A stretch of 64,000 nt of DNA from Phenylobacterium zucineum HLK1 (GCF_000017265.1 NC_011144.1:2830001-2894000), one strand, 5' to 3'; counted from the first letter of the stretch, positions 17,687 through 25,671 are shown. Notes: generated by a model not told the origin, from the sequence alone. Made by a program: numbers and translations.

Positions 17687-18826
17687 TCACACGACCAGCC
17701 GGCTCTCGGTGAGCTCGGCGAGGCTCTGGGCCGCGCGATCCTGCGGCCGGGGCGCCCGGGCCACCCAGTCGATCAGTTCCTCCATCCCCGTCTCGAAGCT
17801 GCGCCGCGGCCGGAAGCCGAAGTCGCGCTCGATGCGCCGGATGTCGGGGAAGCAGTGGCGGATGTCGCCGACGCGGTAGCGGTCGAGCCGCTCCGGGGCG
17901 ATGTTCTTGCGCAGCAGCAGGGCGAGGGCCGCCGCCATCTCGACGATGCGGACCGGCTGGCCGCTGCCGACGTTGTAGGCGTCCCACACCTGCGCGTCGC
18001 TCTCCAGCACCGTGGCGAAGGCGTCGGCGACGTCGCGCACGTGCACGAAGTCGCGCAGCTGCTCGCCGTCCTCGAACACCAGCGGCGGCTGGTCGTTGAG
18101 CAGGCGCGAGATGAAGATCGCCGCCACCCCCGTGTACGGGTTGCTCAGCGCCTGGCGCGAGCCGTAGGCGTTGAACAGCCGCAGGGCCACGGTCGGGATC
18201 TCCAGCGCCCGGCCGACCGCCAGGAACATGTCCTCGTGGTCGCGCTTGTTGATGGCGTAGATCGAGGCCGGCTGCAGCCGCTTGTCCTCGGACGTGGGCA
18301 CGGGCTCCAGGCGCTCGCCGTCCGCCTCCAGGTCCCACCGGCGGGCCTTGAGCTGCTCGTGGCTGCGCAGCCCGGGGACCACCTCGCGGCCGGTGGACGG
18401 CGCGCGGTACTCGCCCTCGCCATAGATCGACATGGACGAGGCGACGGCGATCCGCTCCACCGCATGGCGGCCCTTCGACAGCGCCTCCAGCATCACCGCC
18501 GCGCCCATCGTGTTGTTGCGGGTGTAGTCGACGATGTTGGTCATGCTCTGGCCGACCCCCACCGAGGCGGCGAGGTGGACCAGGTGGGTGACACCCTCCA
18601 GCGCGGCCTCGAACACGCCGGGGTCGAGGATGTCCCCGCGGATCCGCCGGGCGGCGGGATTGAGGTAGGTGGGCCACCCCTCGGCGTCGAGTTCGCCGTC
18701 GGCGTGGACCTGCGGCAGCAGGCAGTCCAGCACGGTCACCTGGAAGCCACGGTCCAGCAGGACGTCGGTCAGGTGCGATCCGATGAAGCCGGCGCCGCCG
18801 GTGATGAGCGCGTGACGTTCGGGCAT
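17687..18826 (-). CDS. extended-SDR NAD-dependent sugar-nucleotide epimerase/dehydratase
   Basis: 379 residues. Rossmann glycine motif G-G-A-G-F-I-G at residues 10-16; catalytic S-S-M-S and Y-A-I-N-K (YxxxK); R-L-F-N-A-Y-G-S-R typical of UDP-sugar epimerases. It would act on a cytosolic UDP- or dTDP-sugar; the exact reaction (4-epimerase or other) cannot be told. The start is preceded by a full AAGGAGG 7 nt away. It lies 12 nt after the GT2 gene and is the last of three same-strand genes, so it is part of one operon with the GT2 and UDP-xylose synthase. Convergent with the GH10 gene, 12 nt apart. Confidence 0.85.
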   Translation of the reverse strand: MPERHALITGGAGFIGSHLTDVLLDRGFQVTVLDCLLPQVHADGELDAEGWPTYLNPAARRIRGDILDPGVFEAALEGVTHLVHLAASVGVGQSMTNIVDYTRNNTMGAAVMLEALSKGRHAVERIAVASSMSIYGEGEYRAPSTGREVVPGLRSHEQLKARRWDLEADGERLEPVPTSEDKRLQPASIYAINKRDHEDMFLAVGRALEIPTVALRLFNAYGSRQALSNPYTGVAAIFISRLLNDQPPLVFEDGEQLRDFVHVRDVADAFATVLESDAQVWDAYNVGSGQPVRIVEMAAALALLLRKNIAPERLDRYRVGDIRHCFPDIRRIERDFGFRPRRSFETGMEELIDWVARAPRPQDRAAQSLAELTESRLVV

Positions 18827-18838
18827 CCCGGGTCCTCC

Positions 18839-20287
18839 TTACGCGGGCCGGTAGACGGCGCCCTGGTGGGCGGCCCCGCCCTGATGCACGGTGATCAGGT
18901 CTTCGTTGGCGTTGATCTTCTCGGTGCGCTCCCACACCTGGCCGAGGTCGCGCAGGTACATCCACAGGCCGATGCCGAGCGGGATGAGCCACATCAGCCA
19001 CCAGGCGGCGACGAACAGCGGATTGACCCGCAGCATGTAGGCGACCCGGTCCCGCTTGCGTTCGAGCACGAGGGCCGTCCGCTTCCAGGTGTTCACGTAG
19101 AGCACGGTCAGCGAGACGGCGAAGGCGACGATGTTGATCGCGGCCAGGATCACCAGCCAGAGCGGCAGCACGTTCTCGCCGCGCACCAGCGCCCACATCG
19201 CCCAGGCGCCCACCGGATAGCCGATCAGGTTCACCCACAGCGACAGGCACGGCAGGAAGATCAGCCAGGCCTTGACCCGTTCCCAGGCGCTGAAGCCCAG
19301 CCGGCGGGTCGGCTCGCCCAGGCTCTGGAAGAAGCCGCAGACCCACCGCTTGCGCTGGGTGATCCCGCGGCCGAAGGTCAGCGGCACCTCCTCGATGAGC
19401 GGGCTCTCGATCACGCCCAGGCGCTTGCCGTTCTTCCAGAACCGCATGCCGACCTCGGGATCCTCGATGGTGATCCAGGGGTGGAAGCTGCCGAGCTCGT
19501 AGAGGTCGGAGGCGCGGAAGAAGAGGCCCTTGCCCAGCATCCAGTAGGGCTGGCGGCCGTTGGCCGACAGGTGGGCGTACTTCATCCCGTCCCAGTTCAT
19601 GTGGTCGAAGGAGTGCCAACTGGCCGCCAGGCTGGCGTTCAGGTTGCCGGCCACGTTCTTCGCCTGCAGCACGTCGTAGCGCCGCATGCCGGCCACCGCG
19701 GCCATGAAGTGGTTCGGCGGCGGGCAGCTGTCGGCGTCGATGTAGTTGACCAGGAACTCCCGCCCCTCGCCCTCCTCGTAGGTGCGGTAGAAGGCGTAGA
19801 TCAGCTGGCGCGTCTTCTTCGGCGGCAGGTTGCGGTCGCCGGCGCGCCGGCCCACGTGCCACCAATAGGCCTTCTCGTTGGCGTCCCAGGCCTTCCACAC
19901 CCGCGCCCAGCTGGGATCGCTCGTCGCCGGCACCTCCAGCAGCTCCAGGAACGGAAACTCGAACTGCAGGCGCTTCAGGCTGGCCAGCGTCCGGGCGTCG
20001 TCCCAGTTGGGGATCGCGATGACGCGCTTCTTGCCGGCCGGATAGAGGACGCGGTCGAGCGCGATCAGCGTCGTCCGCATCGTGGATTCCAGCTCGTTCA
20101 GCACCGGATAGAACATCACGATGTCCGGGTAGTCGCGCTCGGGCGTGTCGCGCGCGTCCGAGATCTGCACCCGGTTCACCGGCAGGCTGAACAGGTAGAA
20201 GTCGTTGACGAAGGCAAGGGCGTAGAGGATCTGGCTGATCGCGAACAGCACGACCAGGACATCGACGGCGCCGGGTTCGAACAGCAT
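18839..20287 (-). CDS. membrane glycosyltransferase GT2, processive beta-glycan synthase type
   Basis: 482 residues from ATG 20287 (GGGAGGG upstream). One N-terminal membrane segment (about 8-33), a cytosolic GT2 domain and about four C-terminal membrane segments (from about 340). The catalytic signature of processive inverting synthases is present: D184-A-D186, E275-D276, and Q311-R-K-R-W315 (QxxRW). Cellulose, hyaluronan and chitin synthases share this set. With a UDP-xylose synthase upstream and a GH10 enzyme nearby, UDP-xylose is one candidate donor; UDP-glucose is the default alternative. No PilZ domain is visible. Confidence 0.85.
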   Translation of the reverse strand: MLFEPGAVDVLVVLFAISQILYALAFVNDFYLFSLPVNRVQISDARDTPERDYPDIVMFYPVLNELESTMRTTLIALDRVLYPAGKKRVIAIPNWDDARTLASLKRLQFEFPFLELLEVPATSDPSWARVWKAWDANEKAYWWHVGRRAGDRNLPPKKTRQLIYAFYRTYEEGEGREFLVNYIDADSCPPPNHFMAAVAGMRRYDVLQAKNVAGNLNASLAASWHSFDHMNWDGMKYAHLSANGRQPYWMLGKGLFFRASDLYELGSFHPWITIEDPEVGMRFWKNGKRLGVIESPLIEEVPLTFGRGITQRKRWVCGFFQSLGEPTRRLGFSAWERVKAWLIFLPCLSLWVNLIGYPVGAWAMWALVRGENVLPLWLVILAAINIVAFAVSLTVLYVNTWKRTALVLERKRDRVAYMLRVNPLFVAAWWLMWLIPLGIGLWMYLRDLGQVWERTEKINANEDLITVHQGGAAHQGAVYRPA

Positions 20288-20331
20288 GTTCAGGCCCTCC
20301 CGAGGGGGTTGAAACGACTGGCCCCGCGGCC

Positions 20332-21489
20332 TCAGCCGTGGGCCGCGACGGCGGCGTCTCCGAAGCTGGCGCGGTGCTCGCGCCGGACGGCGTGGGCGAT
20401 CGTCCGCTCCAGCCCCTCCCTGAGGGGCACCTGCGGCCGCCAGCCCAGGCGGGTTTCGGCAAGGGTGATGTCGGGCTTGCGCCGGCGCGGATCGTCGACC
20501 GGCAGGGGGCGCCGGACGATGCGCGACCGCGAGCCGGTCAGCTCCAGGATCAGCTCGGCCACTTCGGCCACCGTGGTCTCGACCGGATTGCCGAGGTTGA
20601 CCGGCTGGCTGAGGTCGGACGGCGAGGCCATCAGGCGCAGGCACCCGTCCACCAGGTCGTCGACGTAGCAGAACGAGCGCGTCTGGCTGCCGTCGCCGTA
20701 GAGGGTCAGGTCCTCCCCGGCCAGCGCCTGGACCACGAAGTTCGAGATCACCCGGCCGTCGTGCGGCTGCATGCGCGGCCCGTAGGTGTTGAAGATCCGG
20801 ACGATCTTCACCGTCACGCCCGACTGCGCGCCGAAGTCGGTGAACAGGCTCTCGGCGAAGCGCTTGCCCTCGTCGTAGCAGGCCCGCGGGCCGATCGGAT
20901 TGACGTGGCCGCGGTAGGATTCCGGCTGCGGATGGATGTCCGGATCGCCGTAGACCTCGGACGTCGAGGCCTGCAGCGCCCGGGCTCCGTCGCGCGCGGC
21001 GCGCTCCAGCACGTTGCGAGCGCCGACGGCGCAGACCAGGGCCGTGCGGACGCGATCCGCCTGGTAGTGGACCGGGGACGCCGGGCAGGCGAAATTGAAT
21101 ATTTCGTCGAACTTCGGCAAGTCGTTTGGAAACGGCTCCAAGATGTCGTGATACACCACCGAGAAGTTCGGCGACTCGATCAGGCGATCGACGTTGTCAC
21201 GGCTTCCGGTCTGGAAATTGTCGATGCAGACCACCCGCGCGCCCGACGCCAGAAGCGTCTCGCAGAGGTGGGATCCGATGAAGCCGGCGCCGCCCGTGAC
21301 GGCCACGACCTTGCCGCGCCCGAGCTCCCGAGGACCCGAGCCGAGATCTGAAAACGTCCTTGTTTCAGTGATTTGCGCGCCGCCGGCCGAAACCTCGCCG
21401 CGGCCTCTCCGCCTGTCGCCCTCGGCGCCCGGCGATCCGCCGGCCGACCCGTTGGCCCCCATCGAACCGATGTCGCTGCGCAGCGTCAT
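20332..21489 (-). CDS. UDP-glucuronate decarboxylase (UDP-xylose synthase)
   Basis: 385 residues, extended SDR. After a low-complexity extension of about 60 residues come G-G-A-G-F-I-G-S-H-L, F-A-C-P-A-S-P-V-H-Y-Q, A-S-T-S-E-V-Y-G-D-P, H-P-Q-P-E-S-Y, N-P-I-G-P-R-A-C-Y-D-E-G-K-R (catalytic YxxxK) and R-I-F-N-T-Y-G-P-R-M, the full set of UXS motifs. Makes UDP-xylose from UDP-glucuronate. First of three genes with the GT2 (44 nt gap) and an epimerase. The N-terminal extension is unusual, and the true start could be internal; ATG 21489 has AGGAG about 11 nt upstream. Confidence 0.9.
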   Translation of the reverse strand: MTLRSDIGSMGANGSAGGSPGAEGDRRRGRGEVSAGGAQITETRTFSDLGSGPRELGRGKVVAVTGGAGFIGSHLCETLLASGARVVCIDNFQTGSRDNVDRLIESPNFSVVYHDILEPFPNDLPKFDEIFNFACPASPVHYQADRVRTALVCAVGARNVLERAARDGARALQASTSEVYGDPDIHPQPESYRGHVNPIGPRACYDEGKRFAESLFTDFGAQSGVTVKIVRIFNTYGPRMQPHDGRVISNFVVQALAGEDLTLYGDGSQTRSFCYVDDLVDGCLRLMASPSDLSQPVNLGNPVETTVAEVAELILELTGSRSRIVRRPLPVDDPRRRKPDITLAETRLGWRPQVPLREGLERTIAHAVRREHRASFGDAAVAAHG

Positions 21490-21727
21490 GACCCCAGCCG
21501 CTCCTGCTTACGGACTGCCTACTGAGGCGACGGTGGCACGCGCTCCGGCCACAGGACATTGTCAAAAGCCACGTCGTCCGCGTGTTTCCAGAGGCGCCTC
21601 TTTTTCTTGAAATGCGACTCCAGTTCTTCGTCGCGCCTTCGAACTTGCAACATATCTTATGAAAAAGGCGCGGACCGCGACCGTTGATAACAGCGGGCTC
21701 CTGCATAGGCGGAAAGCGAGGTCGTCC

Positions 21728-23014
21728 GTGTCCAGGAGACTCCTATGCGCGACGGCTTCGGCCGCAGCGCTCACCCTGGCCGGCTGGAGCACGGCCGCCA
21801 GCGCCCAGGCTCCCGCCGCCCCCGACGCGCGCATCGAGGCCCTACAGGGCCAGCTCGCCCGCCAGGCGGCCCAGCTCGCCGAACAGCAGCAGGCCCTGGC
21901 CGAGCAGCAGGCGGCGCTGGAACGCCAGCGCGTCGAGCTGGAACGCCTGCAGGCCCTCTCCGAGGCGGTGCTCGGCGCCGCCTACGGCCGCGGGCAGCCG
22001 GCCGCTGGGCCGGCCGCGGCGCCGGCTGGGCCGCCCCCGCCGGTGCAGACCGTCCCGCCCTCGCCGCCCAAGGTCGGCGCGCCGCCCCCGGAGGAGGCGC
22101 CGCGGGTCGACATCTCCGCCGTGCCGGAGGGCTACGGGGTGCTGACCCCGCGCAACCACTGGGTCGTGGAGCCCTCGATCGATTTCACGCACGGCTCGGC
22201 CAACCGCCTGGTGTTCCGCGGGGTCGAGATCGTCACCGGCATCCAGATCGGCGTCATCGAGGCGAGCGACGCCGACCGCAACGCGGTCTCGGGCGCGCTG
22301 GCGGTGCGCTACGGCCTGACCGACCGGCTCGAGGTGGAGGGCCGGGTGCCCTACCTCTATCGGGACGACCGGGTGACCACCCTCGCCCAGCGCGACGAGA
22401 CGATCACCCGCACGTTCACCCTGCAGGGACAGGACATCGGCGACGTGGAGCTGGCCGCGCGCTACCAGATCAACGACGGCCGGCGCGGCTGGCCGATCTT
22501 CATCGCCGGCCTGCGCTACAAGTCCGACACCGGCACGAGCCCGTTCGAGATCGAGCGCGACCAGTTCGGCGTGGCGACCGAGCTGGCGACGGGATCGGGT
22601 TTCTGGGGCCTCGAGGGCTCGCTGAGCTTCCTCTATCCCACCGATCCGGTGGTGATCTTCGGCGGGCTGAGCTACCTCTCGCATCAGCCGAAGGACATCA
22701 ACAAGGTGGTCGGCGAGGTGCTGGTCCGGAAGGTCGACCCGGGCGACACGATCGGCCTGAACGCCGGCTTCGGCTTCGCGCTCAATCCCCGCTTCTCGTT
22801 CTCGCTGGGCTACAAGCACAGCTACATCTTCCCGACCAAGTCCGTGTACGGGAACACGCTGCAGGAATCCGACAGCCTGCAGGTCGGCGCCTTCACCTTC
22901 GGGTGGTCCTACGCGCTGACCGACCGGATCTCGATCAGCAACGCCTACGAGCTGGGGACCACCAGCGATGCGCCCGACATGCGCATCGTGCTGCGCTTCC
23001 CGATCCGGTTCTGA
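21728..23014 (+). CDS. FapF-like outer-membrane barrel with N-terminal coiled coil
   Basis: About 428 residues from the GTG at 21728 (GAGG 6 nt upstream); an ATG at 21659 in the same frame has no ribosome site. Signal peptide about 1-26 (A-S-A|Q), a Gln/Leu/Ala heptad coiled coil at about 33-75, a Pro/Ala-rich linker (about 88-130), then about 285 residues of alternating beta strands ending in P-I-R-F. This order (signal, coiled coil, linker, barrel) is that of FapF, the secretion pore for Pseudomonas Fap amyloid. It lies convergent to the four-gene operon at 23174-25671, which carries the other Fap-like parts. Homology is judged from architecture and context, not from an alignment. Confidence 0.65.
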   Translation: MSRRLLCATASAAALTLAGWSTAASAQAPAAPDARIEALQGQLARQAAQLAEQQQALAEQQAALERQRVELERLQALSEAVLGAAYGRGQPAAGPAAAPAGPPPPVQTVPPSPPKVGAPPPEEAPRVDISAVPEGYGVLTPRNHWVVEPSIDFTHGSANRLVFRGVEIVTGIQIGVIEASDADRNAVSGALAVRYGLTDRLEVEGRVPYLYRDDRVTTLAQRDETITRTFTLQGQDIGDVELAARYQINDGRRGWPIFIAGLRYKSDTGTSPFEIERDQFGVATELATGSGFWGLEGSLSFLYPTDPVVIFGGLSYLSHQPKDINKVVGEVLVRKVDPGDTIGLNAGFGFALNPRFSFSLGYKHSYIFPTKSVYGNTLQESDSLQVGAFTFGWSYALTDRISISNAYELGTTSDAPDMRIVLRFPIRF

Positions 23015-23063
23015 AGGAAGGATTCCGGGGGGCCGGGCCGGCGCGGCCGGACCGGAACGGGGC

Positions 23064-23086
23064 GCCGCCCCCTCGGGAAGGGCGGC
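23064..23086. terminator. GC hairpin between the convergent barrel and amyloid-operon genes
   Basis: GCCGCCC (23064-23070) pairs with GGGCGGC (23080-23086). There is no T tract on either side, so it is only a weak candidate for a two-way terminator in the 159-nt gap. Confidence 0.3.
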
Positions 23087-23173
23087 CCGGCGGCCATGCG
23101 ACGAAGCCGCATGCACGCCGGCCGGCGGCTCGGCCGCCGGGCTCCGCTCCCGTCCCCCGGGGACGAGGTGCGA

Positions 23174-23713
23174 CTAGCCCCCGAGGGCGGAAATCGAGCT
23201 CGCGGCCAGGTCGTCCACGAGCCGCAGGCCGGTGAGCTGCCGGCCCATGTCGTTCTGCACGCCGACAAAGCCCGGAAGCACCAGGGTCAGCTCCAGGTCC
23301 TGCCGGAAGTCGCGGCCGCTCTGGGTGTTGAGCAGGAAGTTGGTGAGCTGGCCCTGGGTGAGGTCGTGGGCCACGAACGAGCCGCCGACGGTCTGGAACG
23401 TCTGTCCCGCCCCGGCCATGTTCTGCAGGGCCGCATCGTCGAGCCGGATCACGCCGTCGCCGGGGATCTGCTGGACGACCGCGCCGTCCGGCGTCCAAAC
23501 CAGGTGCGTCTGCAGGCTGAGCATCCCGTTCTCGTAGGTGCTCATCACCGCGCCGAATTGGAACGGCACGCCGCCGGCGAGCAGCATGCCCCCACGGTTG
23601 TCCTGCAGCACCGCATCGTCCACGGTCTCGTAATCGAACGAGGCGGCCGGAAGCGCGCCGAGGTTCAGGGCGACAGCCGCGCTCGCGGCGGCCAGCAGCG
23701 TGACGAGCTTCAT
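23174..23713 (-). CDS. small secreted FapE-like protein of the amyloid cluster
   Basis: 179 residues, signal peptide about 1-24. No Cys. It begins with V-D-D-A-V-L-Q-D-N-R-G-G and has the segment N-F-L-L-N-T-Q-S-G-R-D-F-R-Q (125-138), which parallels N-F-L-M-N-T-G-H-N-N-S-L-Q (122-134) in the protein two genes upstream. It therefore seems to be a distant relative of the putative fibre subunits, as FapE is in Pseudomonas. The ATG at 23713 overlaps the C39 peptidase stop as ATGA, with GGAGG upstream, so both are coupled. Function is inferred from this arrangement. Confidence 0.6.
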   Translation of the reverse strand: MKLVTLLAAASAAVALNLGALPAASFDYETVDDAVLQDNRGGMLLAGGVPFQFGAVMSTYENGMLSLQTHLVWTPDGAVVQQIPGDGVIRLDDAALQNMAGAGQTFQTVGGSFVAHDLTQGQLTNFLLNTQSGRDFRQDLELTLVLPGFVGVQNDMGRQLTGLRLVDDLAASSISALGG

Positions 23714-24462
23714 AGTCCGCCTCCGGGGGCGACAGAGCCCAGCACCATGATCGGGGTGATCTGGTAGAAGGGCAGCTGGTGGAGCGTCAGAGCGTTGAGG
23801 GTGTCGGTCGCGTCCGCCCTGGCGCGCAGGGGCGCGGTGGACCAGGGCGACCACTCATTGGCCACGTTGAACCGGCCCCGGCCGACGGCCGGCGTATCGT
23901 GCAGGGCGAAGGCGATGCCGTTCCACATGGCGTTGAACTGCGCGCGGGTGAAGATCCGCAGGCCCAGGGCCGGGTCGCCGACGAGCACCCGGTCGCCGAC
24001 GACGCCCTTCACCACCACGAAGTGCCGGTAGGCGCCCATCTGGATCAGCGCGATGACCGGCACGCCTTCCTTGCCGATGTCGTCGATCGACATCCGGAAG
24101 CCGTCGGCGCGCAGGCCCTCGGCGGCCAGGTACCGCTTCATGTCGAGCATCGAAAAGCCGACGCGGCGGATCGTCTCCTGGTCGCCGGCGGCGTACATGC
24201 GGGTGAAGGCCTCGGCCTCGGTCGTAGGCCGGCCGTAGTGGTAGGTCAGCAGGGTCGCCAGCGCGGCCGAGCCGCAGCTGTAGTCGTGCTCCTGGCGAAC
24301 CACCGTACGGAACGGGATGTCGCGCCAGGTCATCACCCGCACGCGGGCGCCTGAGGCCTCGCCGTAGAACTGCACCTGCGCCACGGCGGGGGCTGCGGCC
24401 GCGAGGGCGGTCAGCGCCGCCGCCAGCGCTACGATACGCGATCGGTCGCGCCGGCGGCGCAT
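23710..24462 (-). CDS. C39-family periplasmic cysteine peptidase (FapD-like)
   Basis: 250 residues. Signal peptide about 1-28 (A-V-A|Q), then a single peptidase C39 domain: Q57 (oxyanion), C63 in D-Y-S-C-G-S-A-A-L, H147 in Y-R-H-F-V-V-V and D163 in V-G-D-P-A-L-G. There is no ABC transporter part, so it is a stand-alone exported protease rather than a bacteriocin exporter. In Pseudomonas, FapD is such a protein and is needed for fibre secretion. It sits between two putative subunit-like genes, 16 nt after one and overlapping the next by 4 nt. Confidence 0.85.
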   Translation of the reverse strand: MRRRRDRSRIVALAAALTALAAAAPAVAQVQFYGEASGARVRVMTWRDIPFRTVVRQEHDYSCGSAALATLLTYHYGRPTTEAEAFTRMYAAGDQETIRRVGFSMLDMKRYLAAEGLRADGFRMSIDDIGKEGVPVIALIQMGAYRHFVVVKGVVGDRVLVGDPALGLRIFTRAQFNAMWNGIAFALHDTPAVGRGRFNVANEWSPWSTAPLRARADATDTLNALTLHQLPFYQITPIMVLGSVAPGGGL

Positions 24463-24478
24463 GGTCCCCTCCCCACTC

Positions 24479-24916
24479 CTACTGGGTGACGATGATCGTC
24501 ACGCTCACGTTGCTCTGCAGGCTGTTGTTGTGGCCGGTGTTCATCAGGAAGTTGCCGACCCCGCCGAACCCTGAGAGGGCGTTGTCCTGCAGCGAGATGT
24601 TGCCCGAGTTCACCAGGTCGGCGGTGATGGTGTTGCCGGTGCTGACCGCGGTGAGGTCCTGATCGGTCAGCGCCACGATCACGTCGCCGCGGCCGCTGAT
24701 GGCGCCCAGCGCCTCGTCGGATTCCGTCCCGTCCTCCGGCGTCAGCGTCTCGCCTAGATTCGGCCGCAGGCCGAAGAGATCCGGTTCGGCCGCAGGCGCG
24801 GCGGCCGGCGCGACGAGGGCCTCCTGCAGCGGCTCGGACGCCCAGGCGCCGCCCGCGCCGACGAGGGCGAAGAGCCCGGCGAGCGCGCTCGCCCTTACGA
24901 CATCGATCCTGGACAT
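24479..24916 (-). CDS. putative minor fibre subunit / nucleator (FapA/B-like)
   Basis: 145 residues from ATG 24916 (GGAG upstream; a longer frame to 24979 runs into the preceding hairpin). Signal peptide about 1-27 (W-A-S), an Ala/Pro-rich stretch, then a C-terminal half rich in Asn, Ser, Thr and Val. Residues 112-119, N-A-L-S-G-F-G-G, match N-A-F-Q-G-F-G-G (192-199) of the larger upstream protein, and both end in a short beta-prone V-T-x-Q segment. No Cys, so the CxxC of Pseudomonas FapB/C is absent. Short and without the long repeats, it could be a minor subunit; this is inference. Confidence 0.6.
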   Translation of the reverse strand: MSRIDVVRASALAGLFALVGAGGAWASEPLQEALVAPAAAPAAEPDLFGLRPNLGETLTPEDGTESDEALGAISGRGDVIVALTDQDLTAVSTGNTITADLVNSGNISLQDNALSGFGGVGNFLMNTGHNNSLQSNVSVTIIVTQ

Positions 24917-24945
24917 GGCCGGACTCCGTACGGCGGGGGAAAGAT

Positions 24946-24976
24946 GGCTGGCCGGCGACTTGCGCGCCGGCCAGCC
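24946..24976 (-). promoter_or_regulatory. strong hairpin between the first and second genes of the amyloid operon
   Basis: A perfect 12-bp stem, GGCTGGCCGGCG with CGCCGGCCAGCC, and a 7-nt loop. On the coding strand it is followed by ATCTTTCCCCC, not a clean T tract. It is placed to act as a partial terminator or 3'-end stabiliser, giving more of the first gene's message than of the three downstream. Confidence 0.5.
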
Positions 24977-24984
24977 CACGCGGG

Positions 24985-25671
24985 TTACTGGAAGGTGACG
25001 TTGGCGTTCGCCGACACCAGGGTGCCGGCCTGAGCGGCCGAGCCGAAGCCGGAGCTGTTCGAGGCGGTGTGGATGCCGCCGAAGCCCTGGAAGGCGTTGC
25101 CCGAGGCGCTGATGTCGCCGGTCCGCAGGCGGCGATTGTCGTCGCCGTTGTTGCCGCCGGCGCCGCCGAACGAGATGTTCGTCACCTCGGCGTCGAGGTC
25201 CTGCTCGGACAGGTTCATCCGAACGTTGATGGTCGTGTTCGTGGTGGAGCTGTCGCTGTTGTACGAGTCCTCGACGTCGGTGTTGTACGACGCCAGGGCG
25301 TTGTTGTTCAGCCCCGACACGTCCGTCGAACTGTCGGTGTTGGTCGAGTTGTCGTTGTTGGAGTCGGTGTTCGTGCTCAGGTCGTTGTTGTTGAGCCCGG
25401 ACACGTCCGTCGACGCGTCGGTGTTGGTCGAGTTGTCGTCATTCGAGCTCAGGTCGTTGTTGTTCAGACCGGAGACGTCCGTCGAGTTGTCGTTGTTCGA
25501 GTCGACCGTGTTGCCGTTCAGCGCCGAGATGTCGAACGCCGTGGCGATGCTGCCGCCGTTGGCGGCCGCCGCATTGCCTTCATCGGCGCCGGCGCTCTGC
25601 GCCATCGCCGCACCCGACATGGCCAGGCCGAACGCCAGGGCCGACACCGAAGCGATAAGCTTGATCTTCAT
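24985..25671 (-). CDS. putative major functional-amyloid subunit (FapC-like), Asn/Asp/Ser repeat protein
   Basis: 228 residues. Signal peptide 1-24 (A-M-A|Q). Residues 47-130 are almost only N, D, S, T, G, L and V and hold four units: D-I-S-A-L-N-G-N at 47 and D-V-S-G-L-N-N-N at 65, 89 and 117, with linkers rich in D-N-S-T-N-T. The C-terminal region has N-A-F-Q-G-F-G-G (192-199) and ends in beta-prone N-V-T-F-Q. No Cys, Trp or Pro, very low complexity and acidic. It is first in an operon with a C39 peptidase and two related small secreted proteins, as in Fap clusters. GGAGG precedes the ATG. Amyloid formation is inferred. Confidence 0.65.
   Translation of the reverse strand: MKIKLIASVSALAFGLAMSGAAMAQSAGADEGNAAAANGGSIATAFDISALNGNTVDSNNDNSTDVSGLNNNDLSSNDDNSTNTDASTDVSGLNNNDLSTNTDSNNDNSTNTDSSTDVSGLNNNALASYNTDVEDSYNSDSSTTNTTINVRMNLSEQDLDAEVTNISFGGAGGNNGDDNRRLRTGDISASGNAFQGFGGIHTASNSSGFGSAAQAGTLVSANANVTFQ

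Noticed and set aside
17592..20462. Minus-strand open frame of about 956 codons over the epimerase and GT2 genes
   Set aside because: It is out of frame with the epimerase and GT2 genes, which carry all the catalytic motifs; the frame's own product is Arg/Pro/Gly noise.
23710..24462. Bacteriocin (C39 leader peptidase) export system
   Set aside because: There is no ABC transporter domain, no double-glycine leader peptides, and the protein has its own signal peptide; the neighbours fit a Fap-like system better.
24917..24979. Longer start of the second amyloid-operon gene at 24979
   Set aside because: It would translate through the intercistronic hairpin and put 21 non-hydrophobic residues before the signal peptide; ATG 24916 has its own GGAG.
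25280..25535. Possible CRISPR or tandem DNA repeat array
   Set aside because: The repeats are in frame, encode D-V-S-G-L-N-N-N units, have unequal spacing, and no cas genes are near.
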